DNA of 64,000 bases from Claveliimonas bilis (GCF_030296775.1 NZ_AP027742.1:1178001-1242000); one strand, 5' to 3'; counted from the stretch's first letter, positions 22,100-30,498 are shown. The notes: generated from the letters alone by a model not told the origin. A program made the numbers and translations.

Positions 22100-22400
22100 T
22101 TTTATATCAGTCAAAAAAGGGGGATTATTTCTGTGAGAAAAGGTTTTAGTGGTGAAAATGAATGCTTTGTGTGCGGAGAAACAATATCGTGGGAAAAGGT
22201 TCCGGATATTCTTCCAGGGCAAATTGCTGTGTATGAACGACCTGATGTTATGGCAGATGCTTTTGCTGTAGGAAGAAACGAAGATGAAACTGTGAAATTT
22301 GAAGTTTCATGTATTTGCCCAAAGTGCAGGACTAAAAATAAGTTTTATAAAGATGTTAAAGTGAAATGATTTTCCTGATTTCTACCAACCATCAATATTC
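22073..22400. repeat. 15-bp inverted repeats bounding a one-gene cassette
   Basis: GAATATTGATGGTTG at 22073-22087 and its exact reverse complement at 22386-22400. The left copy lies in the promoter spacer and the right copy in the terminator of the gene between them. Confidence 0.8.
22133..22369 (+). CDS. Zinc-ribbon protein in a self-contained cassette
   Basis: 78 residues, GTG start at 22133 after GGGGGA. Two Cys pairs (CFVCGE near the start and CICPKCRTKNKFYKD near the end) suggest a zinc ribbon with a long insertion. It has its own promoter (22071-22099) and terminator (22384-22417) and 15-bp inverted repeats at both ends. It therefore looks like a moron, a gene added to the phage and expressed in the lysogen. 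Function unknown. Confidence 0.65.
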   Translation: MRKGFSGENECFVCGETISWEKVPDILPGQIAVYERPDVMADAFAVGRNEDETVKFEVSCICPKCRTKNKFYKDVKVK

Positions 22401-22417
22401 GGTGGTTGGTTTTTTAT
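22384..22417 (+). terminator. Intrinsic terminator
   Basis: ACCAACCA pairs with TGGTTGGT across a short loop and is followed by TTTTTT. It closes the 22133 cassette. Confidence 0.8.
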
Positions 22418-22520
22418 TGTCTAAAATAGGCTTTTAGCAAAGGAGTAACACCGAGAATTAATCTGTCGGTGGGTATATTGTAAAGAAGATGAACGAAGAG
22501 CAGGAAAGGAACGCGGAAGA

Positions 22521-22706
22521 ATGAATCAAGGAGAGCGTTTAATCTTAAGGAAATGCCCAATATGCGGTATGTCAAAGCGAGAAGAAGAGTTCCGTTTTAT
22601 GAAAAACAAAAAACGGAGATATGCGTATTGCCGAGAATGTGAAAAATGGTATATGAGAAATTACATGAGATCTTATAGGGAAATAAAAAGAGGTGTGACA
22701 CAATGA
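22521..22706 (+). CDS. Zinc-ribbon small protein
   Basis: 61 residues, ATG at 22521. An 11-codon frame starting at 22490 overlaps the start (ATGA) and may couple translation. CPICGMSKREEEFRFMKNKK and YCRECEKWYMRNYM form a four-cysteine zinc ribbon with basic helices, as in phage proteins related to recombination-endonuclease VII fragments. Overlaps the YopX gene by four bases. Confidence 0.65.
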   Translation: MNQGERLILRKCPICGMSKREEEFRFMKNKKRRYAYCRECEKWYMRNYMRSYREIKRGVTQ

Positions 22707-23131
22707 GAGAAATATTATTCCGTGCGAAGCGGATAGATAACGGAGAGTGGGTGGAAGGAAACCTTATCACAAATGAAAGGAACGAACATAAAAAATATAT
22801 TGGTTACATATTTGACGAACGAAATGGAGTGATCGAGGATTTTGATATTGTAGAGGTTATACCGAATACGATTTGTCAGTACACTGGACTGAAAGACAAG
22901 AACGAAGAAAAGGTATTTATTGGAGATATCATCAGATGTACTAAAGGATGTCCGCATGAGGTAATCTGGATGAAAGAATATGCCGGAACATTTATTGGTG
23001 GGATGCCAGCTGTATACTTATCTGGTTTAGATAAAGGATACGCATGGACTGGTGAAGAGGAGATAGTCGGAAATATCTTTGATAGTCCAGAGCGGTTGAA
23101 AGGCGGTGGCAGCAATGAAAAAACTAACTAG
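22703..23131 (+). CDS. YopX family protein
   Basis: 142 residues, ATG at 22703 overlapping the previous stop. The YopX pattern is clear: MREILFRAKRIDNGEWVEGN, then VEVIPNTICQYTGLKDKNEE and KVFIGDIIRC, ending in GNIFDSPERL. The family was named in phage SPbeta and is widespread in Firmicutes prophages; its molecular role is not established. Confidence 0.9.
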   Translation: MREILFRAKRIDNGEWVEGNLITNERNEHKKYIGYIFDERNGVIEDFDIVEVIPNTICQYTGLKDKNEEKVFIGDIIRCTKGCPHEVIWMKEYAGTFIGGMPAVYLSGLDKGYAWTGEEEIVGNIFDSPERLKGGGSNEKTN

Positions 23132-23369
23132 AATCTTCTTTGTCCTCTTCACCGTCATAACATTAGCCGGCTGTGCTGCAGAACAAACAAAGCCGGCGCC
23201 GGAACCGATTGAAATCCAAATCCCGGAACCCTGCCGTTATGGTTTTGTCATGATCCGGACTCCGGAAGGGAACCAGACTATGTACTCCAGCAGCATAGAC
23301 ATCCAGAACGATGGCAGGGACGGGAAAGCGATCTATATAGTGCTGGACAAAGGGGTGATACAGCAGTGA
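23115..23369 (+). CDS. Small prophage lipoprotein
   Basis: 84 residues from the ATG at 23115 after GGCGGTGG; overlaps the YopX end by 17 bases. Signal peptide with lipobox LAGC (IFFVLFTVITLAGCAAEQ), then a proline/glutamate linker (PAPEPIEIQIPEP) and a short beta-like domain. The position in the early operon differs from the leftward lipoprotein at 10674. Function unknown. Confidence 0.7.
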   Translation: MKKLTRIFFVLFTVITLAGCAAEQTKPAPEPIEIQIPEPCRYGFVMIRTPEGNQTMYSSSIDIQNDGRDGKAIYIVLDKGVIQQ

Positions 23370-23515
23370 GAAGGCGAGGAAGAACCCGGAAGGAACAGAA
23401 GAATCCTAAAGCTGGAGAAGCAGCGAGAAAATATATTCATAAAGCCTATACCAGTTATGATGTGGCTGGATATATGGCGAAGAAATATAACATCAAAGAG
23501 GAGGTCAAGCCATGA
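23366..23515 (+). CDS. Small basic phage protein
   Basis: 49 residues, GTG at 23366 overlapping the upstream stop. Very basic N-terminus (RRRGRTRKEQKNPKAGEAAR) followed by a helix (YTSYDVAGYMAKKYNIK). It ends inside the start of the next gene (ATGA). Probably nucleic-acid-binding; no family. Confidence 0.5.
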   Translation: MRRRGRTRKEQKNPKAGEAARKYIHKAYTSYDVAGYMAKKYNIKEEVKP

Positions 23516-23700
23516 GACATATATACTGTGCAGCCTGTGGGAAAGAGGTCCACTATTCCCAGGCAGTACATATGAGGGCGCATGAGCGTACGGACGTGTA
23601 CAAGTTCCGGACACAACCAATGGATTATTTTGATATGTGCCGGAAGTGTTATGAGAACATGAGGGGAGGCGGTGCCGGTGGACAAAAAGGTTTTAAGTGA
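23512..23700 (+). CDS. Zinc-finger small protein
   Basis: 62 residues starting MRHIYCAACGKEVHYSQAVH with a later MCRKCYENM; two CxxC pairs form a likely zinc ribbon. Translationally coupled (ATGA) to the gene before and overlapping the sigma-like gene after. Unknown role. Confidence 0.6.
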   Translation: MRHIYCAACGKEVHYSQAVHMRAHERTDVYKFRTQPMDYFDMCRKCYENMRGGGAGGQKGFK

Positions 23701-24097
23701 TTATATCGACGCTTGTGAGTTTATCAAAGAGACAGAGGAAGAAATCAAGAAACTGGAAAAGAAACGCCGGATCGTACAGGATAAAGTAAAGGGAAGCAAC
23801 CCGGATTTCCCTTATGAGCAGCGGTCTTTCAACCTAGGTGGCACGATTGAGACTTTGGCAGAAGCGGGATTGCTTGCTAGAGAGCGGCAGATCCTGGAGA
23901 CACAGAAGAGGGAAGCGGAAGAATTAAAGCTGCAGGTGGAAGAGTGGATGCAGGAGATCCCCTTCCGGATGCAGCGGATTATCCGGTATAAGTTCTTTAA
24001 GGAGCTGACTTGGGAAGAGGTGGCTACGTTGATGAAATGTAAAGGTGGAGGAGAGACTATCAGAAAAGAAGTACAGAGGTTTATGCAAAAAAATTAA
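23678..24097 (+). CDS. Sigma-like late-gene regulator (DUF1492/ArpU type)
   Basis: 139 residues, GTG at 23678, seven bases after GGGGAGG; a GTG at 23672 is in frame but too close. The N-terminus is a coiled coil (FIKETEEEIKKLEKKRRI, LKLQVEEWMQEI). The C-terminal third is a sigma-region-4-like helix-turn-helix (RMQRIIRYKFFKELTWEEVA, TLMKCKGGGETIRKEV). Proteins of this kind sit just before the terminase genes and switch on late transcription. The repeat-rich promoter directly downstream (24101-24149) is the probable target. Confidence 0.82.
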   Translation: MDKKVLSDYIDACEFIKETEEEIKKLEKKRRIVQDKVKGSNPDFPYEQRSFNLGGTIETLAEAGLLARERQILETQKREAEELKLQVEEWMQEIPFRMQRIIRYKFFKELTWEEVATLMKCKGGGETIRKEVQRFMQKN

Positions 24098-24100
24098 AAT

Positions 24101-24149
24101 TTGTCCGGATTGTCCCGGATTGTCCGGTTTTAAAGTGCTATAGTATAAG
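24101..24149 (+). promoter_or_regulatory. Late promoter with three direct repeats
   Basis: TTGTCCGGA (24101-24109), TTGTCCCGGA (24110-24119) and TTGTCCGG (24120-24127) stand in tandem, 11-12 bp ahead of TATAGT (24139-24144) or TATAAG (24144-24149). The repeats occupy the place of the -35 element and lie right after the sigma-like gene, as expected for an activator-dependent late promoter. Confidence 0.6.
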
Positions 24150-24200
24150 CTGAAAGAAGTGGATAATCCATTTGTAGTTCCTTTCTTGTAACCCCCTCAC

Positions 24201-24230
24201 AGGACGCTTTGCTTCGGCAGGGCGTCTTTT
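24201..24230 (+). terminator. Weak hairpin with T-run
   Basis: GACGC (24203-24207) and GCGTC (24222-24226) around a TTCG-containing loop, followed by TTTT. Located between the late promoter and the next gene; it would attenuate late transcription unless bypassed. Confidence 0.45.
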
Positions 24231-24297
24231 CTGTTGAAATTTGTCAGAATATGGAATATTATAGAAGTGGGTTCCAATGTGAGGAGAGGGAGGAAAA

Positions 24298-24720
24298 ATG
24301 TCTGTACAACAAGCAATAGTAACTTTGATCGGAGCAATTATTTCTGGAGTATTAGCTACATGTATTACTATTTTCATAAACCACAGAACAGAAAAAATAA
24401 AGTTGAAGCAACAATTGGTAGATGATATCTTTGGATATAAATATCAATTAACAAATTCATCCACTCGTAGCGGTATTGATGTCAATGCGAATGGGTTTGT
24501 TAGGGCTATGAACAGGATTCCCGTTGTTTTTAATGACGAAGAAAGTATATTGCAGGCATATGACAAATTTTATGACAAAGCTCTTATAGCAGATACGAAA
24601 GAACGTTCGGAAAAAATGAATGAAGCACTAATGGATTTGTTGAAACTTATGTGTCATTCAGCGCATATAAAGTGCGATAATTGGAATGATAGTAGGTTCA
24701 AACGCACGTTTAATGTATAG
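24298..24720 (+). CDS. Single-helix membrane protein, accessory
   Basis: 140 residues, ATG at 24298 after GAGAGGGAGG. One N-terminal membrane helix (AIVTLIGAIISGVLATCITI) and a soluble part with VNANGFVRAMNRIPVVFNDE, resembling the DUF6680 family. Hairpins lie on both sides (24201-24230, 24733-24755), so it is an isolated unit between the regulator and terminase genes, a common site for accessory genes. Function unknown. Confidence 0.65.
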   Translation: MSVQQAIVTLIGAIISGVLATCITIFINHRTEKIKLKQQLVDDIFGYKYQLTNSSTRSGIDVNANGFVRAMNRIPVVFNDEESILQAYDKFYDKALIADTKERSEKMNEALMDLLKLMCHSAHIKCDNWNDSRFKRTFNV

Positions 24721-24732
24721 TCTATTTTAAGA

Positions 24733-24755
24733 AGGCACCCTTCTGGGTGCTTTTC
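24733..24755 (+). terminator. Intrinsic terminator
   Basis: GCACCC (24735-24740), loop TTCT, GGGTGC (24745-24750), then TTTT. Ends the 24298 gene just before the terminase operon. Confidence 0.75.
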
Positions 24756-24789
24756 TAATGCATAAAATTCGGAAACAGAGGTGAGGTGA

Positions 24790-25551
24790 TTGCCGAAGCA
24801 GAGAAGCCCAGATTCTTACAAAGCCGAAGAAATGTATAAGCAGGGTATGAAGTTAGTTGAGATTGCAAGTCAACTAAACGTATCCGAGGGCACTGTAAGA
24901 AGTTGGAAAAACAGATACAACTTTGATGGGAAATCTACTGCAACGTTGCAAAAGAATAATCGCAACGTTGCGAAACGAAAACCCGGCGCACCCAAAGGCA
25001 ATAAGAACGCTGTAGGGCATGGCGCTCCGAAAGGGAACCAGAACGCCACGAAGCACGGACTCTTCTCCCGGTATCTTCCAGAGGATACCCGGGAGATTTT
25101 CTTTTCCCTAGATTCTGAAGATCCATTGGATCTGCTGTGGGACCAGATCAAACTGGCATACACGGCGATCATGAGGGCACAGCAGATAATGCATGTCAAA
25201 GATCAGGAGGACATGACAAAAGAAACGATAGGTAGTTTTGATACTGGATATACCTACAACGTACAGCAGGCCTGGGATAAGCAGGCTTCCTTCCTGCAGG
25301 CACAGGCCAAGGCGCAAAGGGAGTTGACAAGCATGATCCGGCAGTATGAAGAGCTACTGCATAAGAACTGGAAGCTGGCAACGAAGGAACAAAAGGTAAG
25401 GATTGAGCAGCTTAAGGCCAATACAGAAAAACTCAAGCGAGACGGAAACAATAATAAGGAATATGGAGGAGTTGAGATTATTAATGACGCACCAGAAGAA
25501 AAGAGTGAGGATATCCGAACTGATAATTCCGAAGTATCTGCCTCTATTTAA
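24790..25551 (+). CDS. terS: Terminase small subunit
   Basis: 253 residues with a TTG start at 24790 after GAGGTGAGGTGA. The N-terminal helix-turn-helix (DSYKAEEMYKQGMKLVEIAS, QLNVSEGTVRSWKNRY) recognises the packaging site. A basic, asparagine-rich linker (PGAPKGNKNAVGHGAPKGNQ) and a helical oligomerisation region follow, the plan of PBSX/YqaS-type small terminases. It overlaps the large subunit gene by 68 bases. Confidence 0.9.
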   Translation: MPKQRSPDSYKAEEMYKQGMKLVEIASQLNVSEGTVRSWKNRYNFDGKSTATLQKNNRNVAKRKPGAPKGNKNAVGHGAPKGNQNATKHGLFSRYLPEDTREIFFSLDSEDPLDLLWDQIKLAYTAIMRAQQIMHVKDQEDMTKETIGSFDTGYTYNVQQAWDKQASFLQAQAKAQRELTSMIRQYEELLHKNWKLATKEQKVRIEQLKANTEKLKRDGNNNKEYGGVEIINDAPEEKSEDIRTDNSEVSASI

Positions 25552-26830
25552 TGACCGACAGCATAAGCATATTATATTGACTTCTGGTCGTGCCGGAACG
25601 AAATCCAGCTTCGCGGCTATTCGAGGGGATTATCAAATCGTATCGGATCCTTATGGTTCTGTTGTAGTGCTTCGTAAGCATCATAATAAATTGCGTAAAA
25701 CGGTATATAAAGAAATGCTCCGAGGGATTAATCGTTTGGAGATTCCTAAAAATAAATTTTATATTACACGTTCACCAATGGAGATTACGTATCAGAAATA
25801 TGGGACCACAATGTATTTTTCCGGATCAGACGGAGTGGATGATACGAAAGGTATCATCGATGAGAGCAAACCGATCAAGTTAGTTATTGTTGATGAGCTG
25901 ACAGAGTTCTTCGACGATGGCGAGGGTGAGGAGGAGTTGGCAAATATCGAGGCAACGTTCGTCCGCGGTAATAGTTCAGGGTTTCAAATGATTTATTTAT
26001 ATAACCCTCCCAAGAATCCCAATGCCCCAATTAATGTGTGGTGTAAAAAGATGGAACAACGGGATGATTGTATACATATACACACAGATTATCGGGATGT
26101 TCCAGATAGCTGGCTTGGACAAGATTTGATTAATACAGCTTTGGAGATGGAGAAGCATGATACAAAGATGTATAGATGGGTGTGGTTGGGAGAATCTACA
26201 GGTGTTGATGATCTGATCTACTACATGTTTAACGATAATCACCGGCATGAACCGGAATCCGAGCATTATAAACTGATTGGAATTGGCGTGGATTATGGAC
26301 AGCAAAATGCAACAACCTACCAAGCAGGGGGAATCAATATTAATAAGCGGAAATTGGAAGGTCTTGGTGAGTTTTATCACTCTGGAAGGGATTCTGGAAA
26401 GCAGAAAAGCCCGTCTGATTATGCAAAGGAACTGATAAAATTTGCGGACGAATTGCATGAGATATATTCTTGCCGTGCCTTTTATGTATATATTGACCCA
26501 TCTGCAAAGGGGCTTGCTGAAGAAATTAAACGCTTAGCCATGCAGACAAGGAATTATGGGATTGTGATAAAAGATGCGGATAATGATGTGGCTGTCGGTA
26601 TTCAGCGGGTGCAGAAATGTCTGACATACCAAATTATGACGATTTCTGAAAGACAAGAGAATCTGATCCGGGAGTTAGGAACGTATGAATATGATCCCAA
26701 GTCAATTGAGGCAGGAAAAGAAAAACCTATAAAGATTGACGATCATTGTTGTGATGCCTGGAGATATCTGACAATGGGATTATGGGATAAACTGAAATAT
26801 TTTCTTCCGGTAGGAGAAAGGGATGTATGA
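25484..26830 (+). CDS. terL: Terminase large subunit (PBSX family)
   Basis: 448 residues from the ATG at 25484, 13 bases after GGAGGAG. The ATPase domain has an adapted Walker A (LTSGRAGTKSS), Walker B IKLVIVDELTEF and a coupling motif region IYLYNPPKN. The nuclease domain carries GIGVDYGQQ, YIDPSAKGL and the final acidic site in DDHCCDAWRYL. It powers DNA packaging and cuts the concatemer. Family members from PBSX-like phages have the same length. The 3' end precedes the portal start by one base. Confidence 0.94.
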   Translation: MTHQKKRVRISELIIPKYLPLFNDRQHKHIILTSGRAGTKSSFAAIRGDYQIVSDPYGSVVVLRKHHNKLRKTVYKEMLRGINRLEIPKNKFYITRSPMEITYQKYGTTMYFSGSDGVDDTKGIIDESKPIKLVIVDELTEFFDDGEGEEELANIEATFVRGNSSGFQMIYLYNPPKNPNAPINVWCKKMEQRDDCIHIHTDYRDVPDSWLGQDLINTALEMEKHDTKMYRWVWLGESTGVDDLIYYMFNDNHRHEPESEHYKLIGIGVDYGQQNATTYQAGGININKRKLEGLGEFYHSGRDSGKQKSPSDYAKELIKFADELHEIYSCRAFYVYIDPSAKGLAEEIKRLAMQTRNYGIVIKDADNDVAVGIQRVQKCLTYQIMTISERQENLIRELGTYEYDPKSIEAGKEKPIKIDDHCCDAWRYLTMGLWDKLKYFLPVGERDV

Positions 26831-26831
26831 G

Positions 26832-28247
26832 ATGGACATTAAGAAATATTTGAATAAAGCAGGGTATGATACGGTGGACGCTTCGTTTTATTCCCTCATC
26901 CGCACATGGAAAAGCTGGTACGTCGGCGATGTGAATAAATTCCATAGATACAAGATGTACAACGGCAAGGAACACATTTCATGTCGGAGACTTGGCCTTG
27001 GAATGGCAAAAAAACTGTCCGAAGATATTGCGGATCTGCTGCTGAATGAGCGGGTACAGATTACCATTCAGGATAAAGAGACGAACGAATTTGTCATGAA
27101 CGTCCTGGATAACAATAATTTCTGGGTAATCGGGAACGATTATCAGGAAAGAAAAGCCTATACAGGAACCGTGGCCTATGTGCCATATCTTGATGATATT
27201 GAGGTGAGTGAGAACGGCGCTGTTATTCCAGGAGATACAGGAAAAGTAAAAATTAATTATGTTTCTGCAGCAAATATATATCCGCTTTCGTGGTGCAATG
27301 GGTATATATCAGAGTGCGCCTTTGTTTTTCCGAAGGTTATTGGGACAGAGAAGTATGCACACATACAGCTTCATATTTTGGAAGATGGAATGTATGTGAT
27401 AGAAAATCATGTTGTAGAATGCACCGCGGGGGCAGGAAAGGAGATACATACAGAAAATTGGCGTGAGTTGCATGGATTTGAAACAATGTCGGAAAAAATT
27501 TATACCGGATCACCAGAACGGCAATTTGTGATTGACCGCTTGAATATTGCAAATAATTCGGATATTGACAATCCAATGGGAGTTGCTATTTTTGCGAATA
27601 GTATCGATGTTCTAAGGGGGATTGACACGGTATACGATTCGTATATTAACGAATTTCTTCTTGGAAAGAAGAGAATATTTGCGGCGCCGGAATTGATGGG
27701 CGAAGATATCCTTGGGAATCCGGTGTTTGATCCAAATGATGTTGTGTTTTATCAGCTGCCTGAAGGCTATTTGAAAGATGGCGGAAAACCAATTGAAACA
27801 GTCGATATGGAAATCCGTGCAGAGGCCCATGAAAAAGCAATTAACGATAATCTAAACATGTTATCTATGAAATGTGGCTTTGGACAAAATCATTATAAAT
27901 TTGAAAATGGAAGTGTCCAAACAGCGACACAAGTAATATCCGAAAACAGTGATATGTACCGGGCTATCAGTAAACATGAACTGATTTTGGAAGATGTATT
28001 GGATGAATTGATTCGGATTATTGCCCGCCTTGGAAGTGTCCTTGGTGTTAAAACAAATCCTGAAACAGAGATTGTTATTAATTTTGATGATTCAATTATC
28101 GAAGATAAAACGGCTGAAAGACAGCAGGATCGTCAGGATGTCAGCATGGGAGTGATGAGCCATGCTGAATATCGAGCCAAGTGGTACGGCGAAACGCTGA
28201 AAGAAGCTCAATCAAAACTGCCGGAGCAGAACCGGGTAATGGAGTGA
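26832..28247 (+). CDS. Portal protein (SPP1 gp6 family)
   Basis: 471 residues, ATG at 26832 after GGAGAAAGGG. Contains YKMYNGKEHISCRRLGLGMA and KKLSEDIADLLLNERVQI at the N-terminus, the clip/stem region around NNSDIDNPMGVAIFANSIDV, and GQNHYKFENGSVQTATQVIS near residue 360, all characteristic of SPP1-type portals. It forms the dodecameric ring through which DNA enters the head and to which the terminase and connectors bind. Confidence 0.93.
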   Translation: MDIKKYLNKAGYDTVDASFYSLIRTWKSWYVGDVNKFHRYKMYNGKEHISCRRLGLGMAKKLSEDIADLLLNERVQITIQDKETNEFVMNVLDNNNFWVIGNDYQERKAYTGTVAYVPYLDDIEVSENGAVIPGDTGKVKINYVSAANIYPLSWCNGYISECAFVFPKVIGTEKYAHIQLHILEDGMYVIENHVVECTAGAGKEIHTENWRELHGFETMSEKIYTGSPERQFVIDRLNIANNSDIDNPMGVAIFANSIDVLRGIDTVYDSYINEFLLGKKRIFAAPELMGEDILGNPVFDPNDVVFYQLPEGYLKDGGKPIETVDMEIRAEAHEKAINDNLNMLSMKCGFGQNHYKFENGSVQTATQVISENSDMYRAISKHELILEDVLDELIRIIARLGSVLGVKTNPETEIVINFDDSIIEDKTAERQQDRQDVSMGVMSHAEYRAKWYGETLKEAQSKLPEQNRVME

Positions 28248-28251
28248 TCGC

Positions 28252-30156
28252 ATGAACCAGGAGTATAAAGAAAAGCTTTCCCGGCAGATTGAAGGGCAGT
28301 TTTCGGATCTGGAAATGCGGATCATGAAAGACATCGTTCGTCGCATTAAGATGACTGGAGAGATTCCTAGCACAGCAGACTGGCAGATCAACAGGCTTCG
28401 GATCCTTGGAAATTCTTCTGAAGATATTGAGAAGATGTTGAAAGAAGCACTGGATGCATCATATCCGCAGGTGTTTGAATTGTATGATAAGGTCATCAAC
28501 TGGGAATATGTCCGAAACAAGGATATATATGAGCAGATCAATGCACAGTACATACCTTTTGAGGAAAATGGGCAGATTCAGCAGCTTACCAATGCGCTGA
28601 TCCAGCAGACAAACACAGATCTTCAGAACATCACACAGTCTCTTGGCTTATATCTGGACTATGGTAACGGTCGAAGAGTACTGACGCCGCTGGCGCAGGT
28701 CTATCAGGGATATCTGGATGCCGCCTGCCTGGATATAGTATCTGGTGCATTTGATTATAACAGCGTACTCCGGCGAGTAGTAACGCAGCTTACGAACAGC
28801 GGCTTGCGTCAGATTGATTATGCTTCTGGATATGCAAATCGGGTGGATGTAGCTGCAAGGCGTGCAGTCATGACCGGGATAACACAGCTGACTGGACATA
28901 TATCAGATTTTAATGCTGAAACTATGGGGACTGAATATTTTGAAGTGGCTTGGCATTCCGGGGCACGTCCCACGCACCAGGTATGGCAGGGTAAAGTGTG
29001 GAGTAGGGAACAGCTTGTGACGGTGTGCGGTCTTGGATCAGTGACTGGACTGGAGGGCATTAACTGTTATCATGAGCGGTATCCTTTCTTTCCCGGAATA
29101 TCCGAACGTCAGTGGTCTGATGAATGGTTGGAAGCTAAGAACCTGGAGGAGAATACTCCAAGAGAGTTCAACGGGAAACAATATACCTTGTACGAAGCAA
29201 AGCAGAGGCAGCGCCAGATGGAAACAGCGATGCGGGCACAGCGAGAGAAAGTACAGCTTTTGCAGGCTGGGGATGCTGACCCGGGCGAGATCATGCTTGC
29301 AAGGGCAAAGTACCAAGGACAGTTGGATGAGTATTCCAGATTCAGCCGGAAGATGAATCTCAAACAGGAACGTGAGCGTGTTTACTATGATATGCGGGGA
29401 AGAGTTGCTCCAAATAAAGCGCAGATGAATAGGATTACGAAAATGTCTTCAACAGACAATTTGTTTGAGAAGTCCAAATTGTCCAGGGTAATGGGAATTG
29501 ATACAGATAAAATAGATTTTGGAGAAATAGATGAAAAATCAAAGAAGTCAGTGTACAATGGTGTAAAGAAAGTATTTGATAAATTTCCACAGTTAAAAGG
29601 GCATACACGCAGAATAATTTACGATCCGAATTTAGGTGCTATTGCGTCAAGTGACTCCCTTGGCGGTGTTCTGAAGCTTTCGAAAAGGTTTTGCGATTTT
29701 AAGCAATTAACAAAAGAGTATGAGCGCCAAATTAAGTTTGAATGGAATCCCAAAGGGACCACGGCAGATAGCATTATCGTGCATGAGTTAGGACATCAAC
29801 TGGATGGTTTCTTGACGTTAAAGGGGGTTTTAGGAGGACAAATTGGTAGATATGGAACCATTAGAACTAGTGCCGCTGTCAAACGTGAAGTTTTGCAAAG
29901 GTTGGGGTATTATGATTATATCAGAGCAGAGAGAACAAATTGGCGACAAATGGGTTATAAGGGGCGAGAGCTTAATGAAGCTGTAGAGTTCTCCGGAAAA
30001 GAATTTATTACAAAGCATATATCAGAATACGCCTATAAAAATGAACGAGAGTTTTTTGCAGAATGTTTTTCTGAATATATGACAAGCAATAGACCGAGAG
30101 AGGCGGCAAAAATATTCGGAGAAGTATTGGAAGAGATCATGGAGGGATTGAAATGA
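28252..30156 (+). CDS. Minor capsid protein 2/MuF-like with C-terminal zincin domain
   Basis: 634 residues, ATG at 28252 after GGAGTG. Residues 1-300 match phage minor capsid protein 2 (SGAFDYNSVLRRVVTQLTNS, FEVAWHSGARPTHQVWQGKV, GINCYHERYPFF). After a coiled-coil linker (about 310-380), residues 400-634 form a separate domain with DSIIVHELGHQLDGF, a zincin HExxH site, and a downstream EREFFAECFSEYM likely giving the third ligand. MuF-type head proteins carrying C-terminal toxin domains are known in Firmicutes phages. The next gene overlaps by four bases and is a plausible immunity partner. Confidence 0.85.
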   Translation: MNQEYKEKLSRQIEGQFSDLEMRIMKDIVRRIKMTGEIPSTADWQINRLRILGNSSEDIEKMLKEALDASYPQVFELYDKVINWEYVRNKDIYEQINAQYIPFEENGQIQQLTNALIQQTNTDLQNITQSLGLYLDYGNGRRVLTPLAQVYQGYLDAACLDIVSGAFDYNSVLRRVVTQLTNSGLRQIDYASGYANRVDVAARRAVMTGITQLTGHISDFNAETMGTEYFEVAWHSGARPTHQVWQGKVWSREQLVTVCGLGSVTGLEGINCYHERYPFFPGISERQWSDEWLEAKNLEENTPREFNGKQYTLYEAKQRQRQMETAMRAQREKVQLLQAGDADPGEIMLARAKYQGQLDEYSRFSRKMNLKQERERVYYDMRGRVAPNKAQMNRITKMSSTDNLFEKSKLSRVMGIDTDKIDFGEIDEKSKKSVYNGVKKVFDKFPQLKGHTRRIIYDPNLGAIASSDSLGGVLKLSKRFCDFKQLTKEYERQIKFEWNPKGTTADSIIVHELGHQLDGFLTLKGVLGGQIGRYGTIRTSAAVKREVLQRLGYYDYIRAERTNWRQMGYKGRELNEAVEFSGKEFITKHISEYAYKNEREFFAECFSEYMTSNRPREAAKIFGEVLEEIMEGLK

Positions 30157-30413
30157 CAATGTTTTCGACTGCTACACCAGACATAGACAAAAAAATACAA
30201 GAAATTGAGGATGAAGATCTGCGCAATTGCATGGAAGGTCAGGGCTGCTCTGATGCTGAAATTGAGGTTGCTATCAGAAATATGCATTTACTGGATGAAA
30301 TAAGACGATTAGAAGATATTTTATGCGAACCTGAAGAGATATTAAACATCTTGCTAGAAAAAGGTTGGAAGAAAGAAGAAATAGAAAAAGCTTTTGCACA
30401 TAATGCTTTGTGA
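30153..30413 (+). CDS. Small acidic protein, possible immunity partner
   Basis: 86 residues; ATG at 30153 lies inside the last codons of the capsid/zincin gene. All-helical and acidic (TPDIDKKIQEIEDEDLRNCM, LLDEIRRLEDILCEPEEIL, KKEEIEKAF). Small acidic proteins coupled to a toxin gene are typical immunity proteins; that is the main reason for the suggestion. A terminator follows (30439-30470), closing a two-gene unit in the middle of the head operon. No family recognised. Confidence 0.5.
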   Translation: MTMFSTATPDIDKKIQEIEDEDLRNCMEGQGCSDAEIEVAIRNMHLLDEIRRLEDILCEPEEILNILLEKGWKKEEIEKAFAHNAL

Positions 30414-30438
30414 AACTGTAAATAGTACAATTGTTAAA

Positions 30439-30470
30439 ACCATTCATTCTTCGGAGTGAGTGGTATTTTT
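30439..30470 (+). terminator. Intrinsic terminator after the capsid/zincin unit
   Basis: ACCATTCATTC (30439-30449), TTCG tetraloop, GAGTGAGTGGT (30454-30464): an 11-bp stem with two GU pairs, followed by TTTTT. Strong. Confidence 0.85.
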
Positions 30471-30498
30471 ATACTCTTTTTTAGGAGGTGATAAAGGA

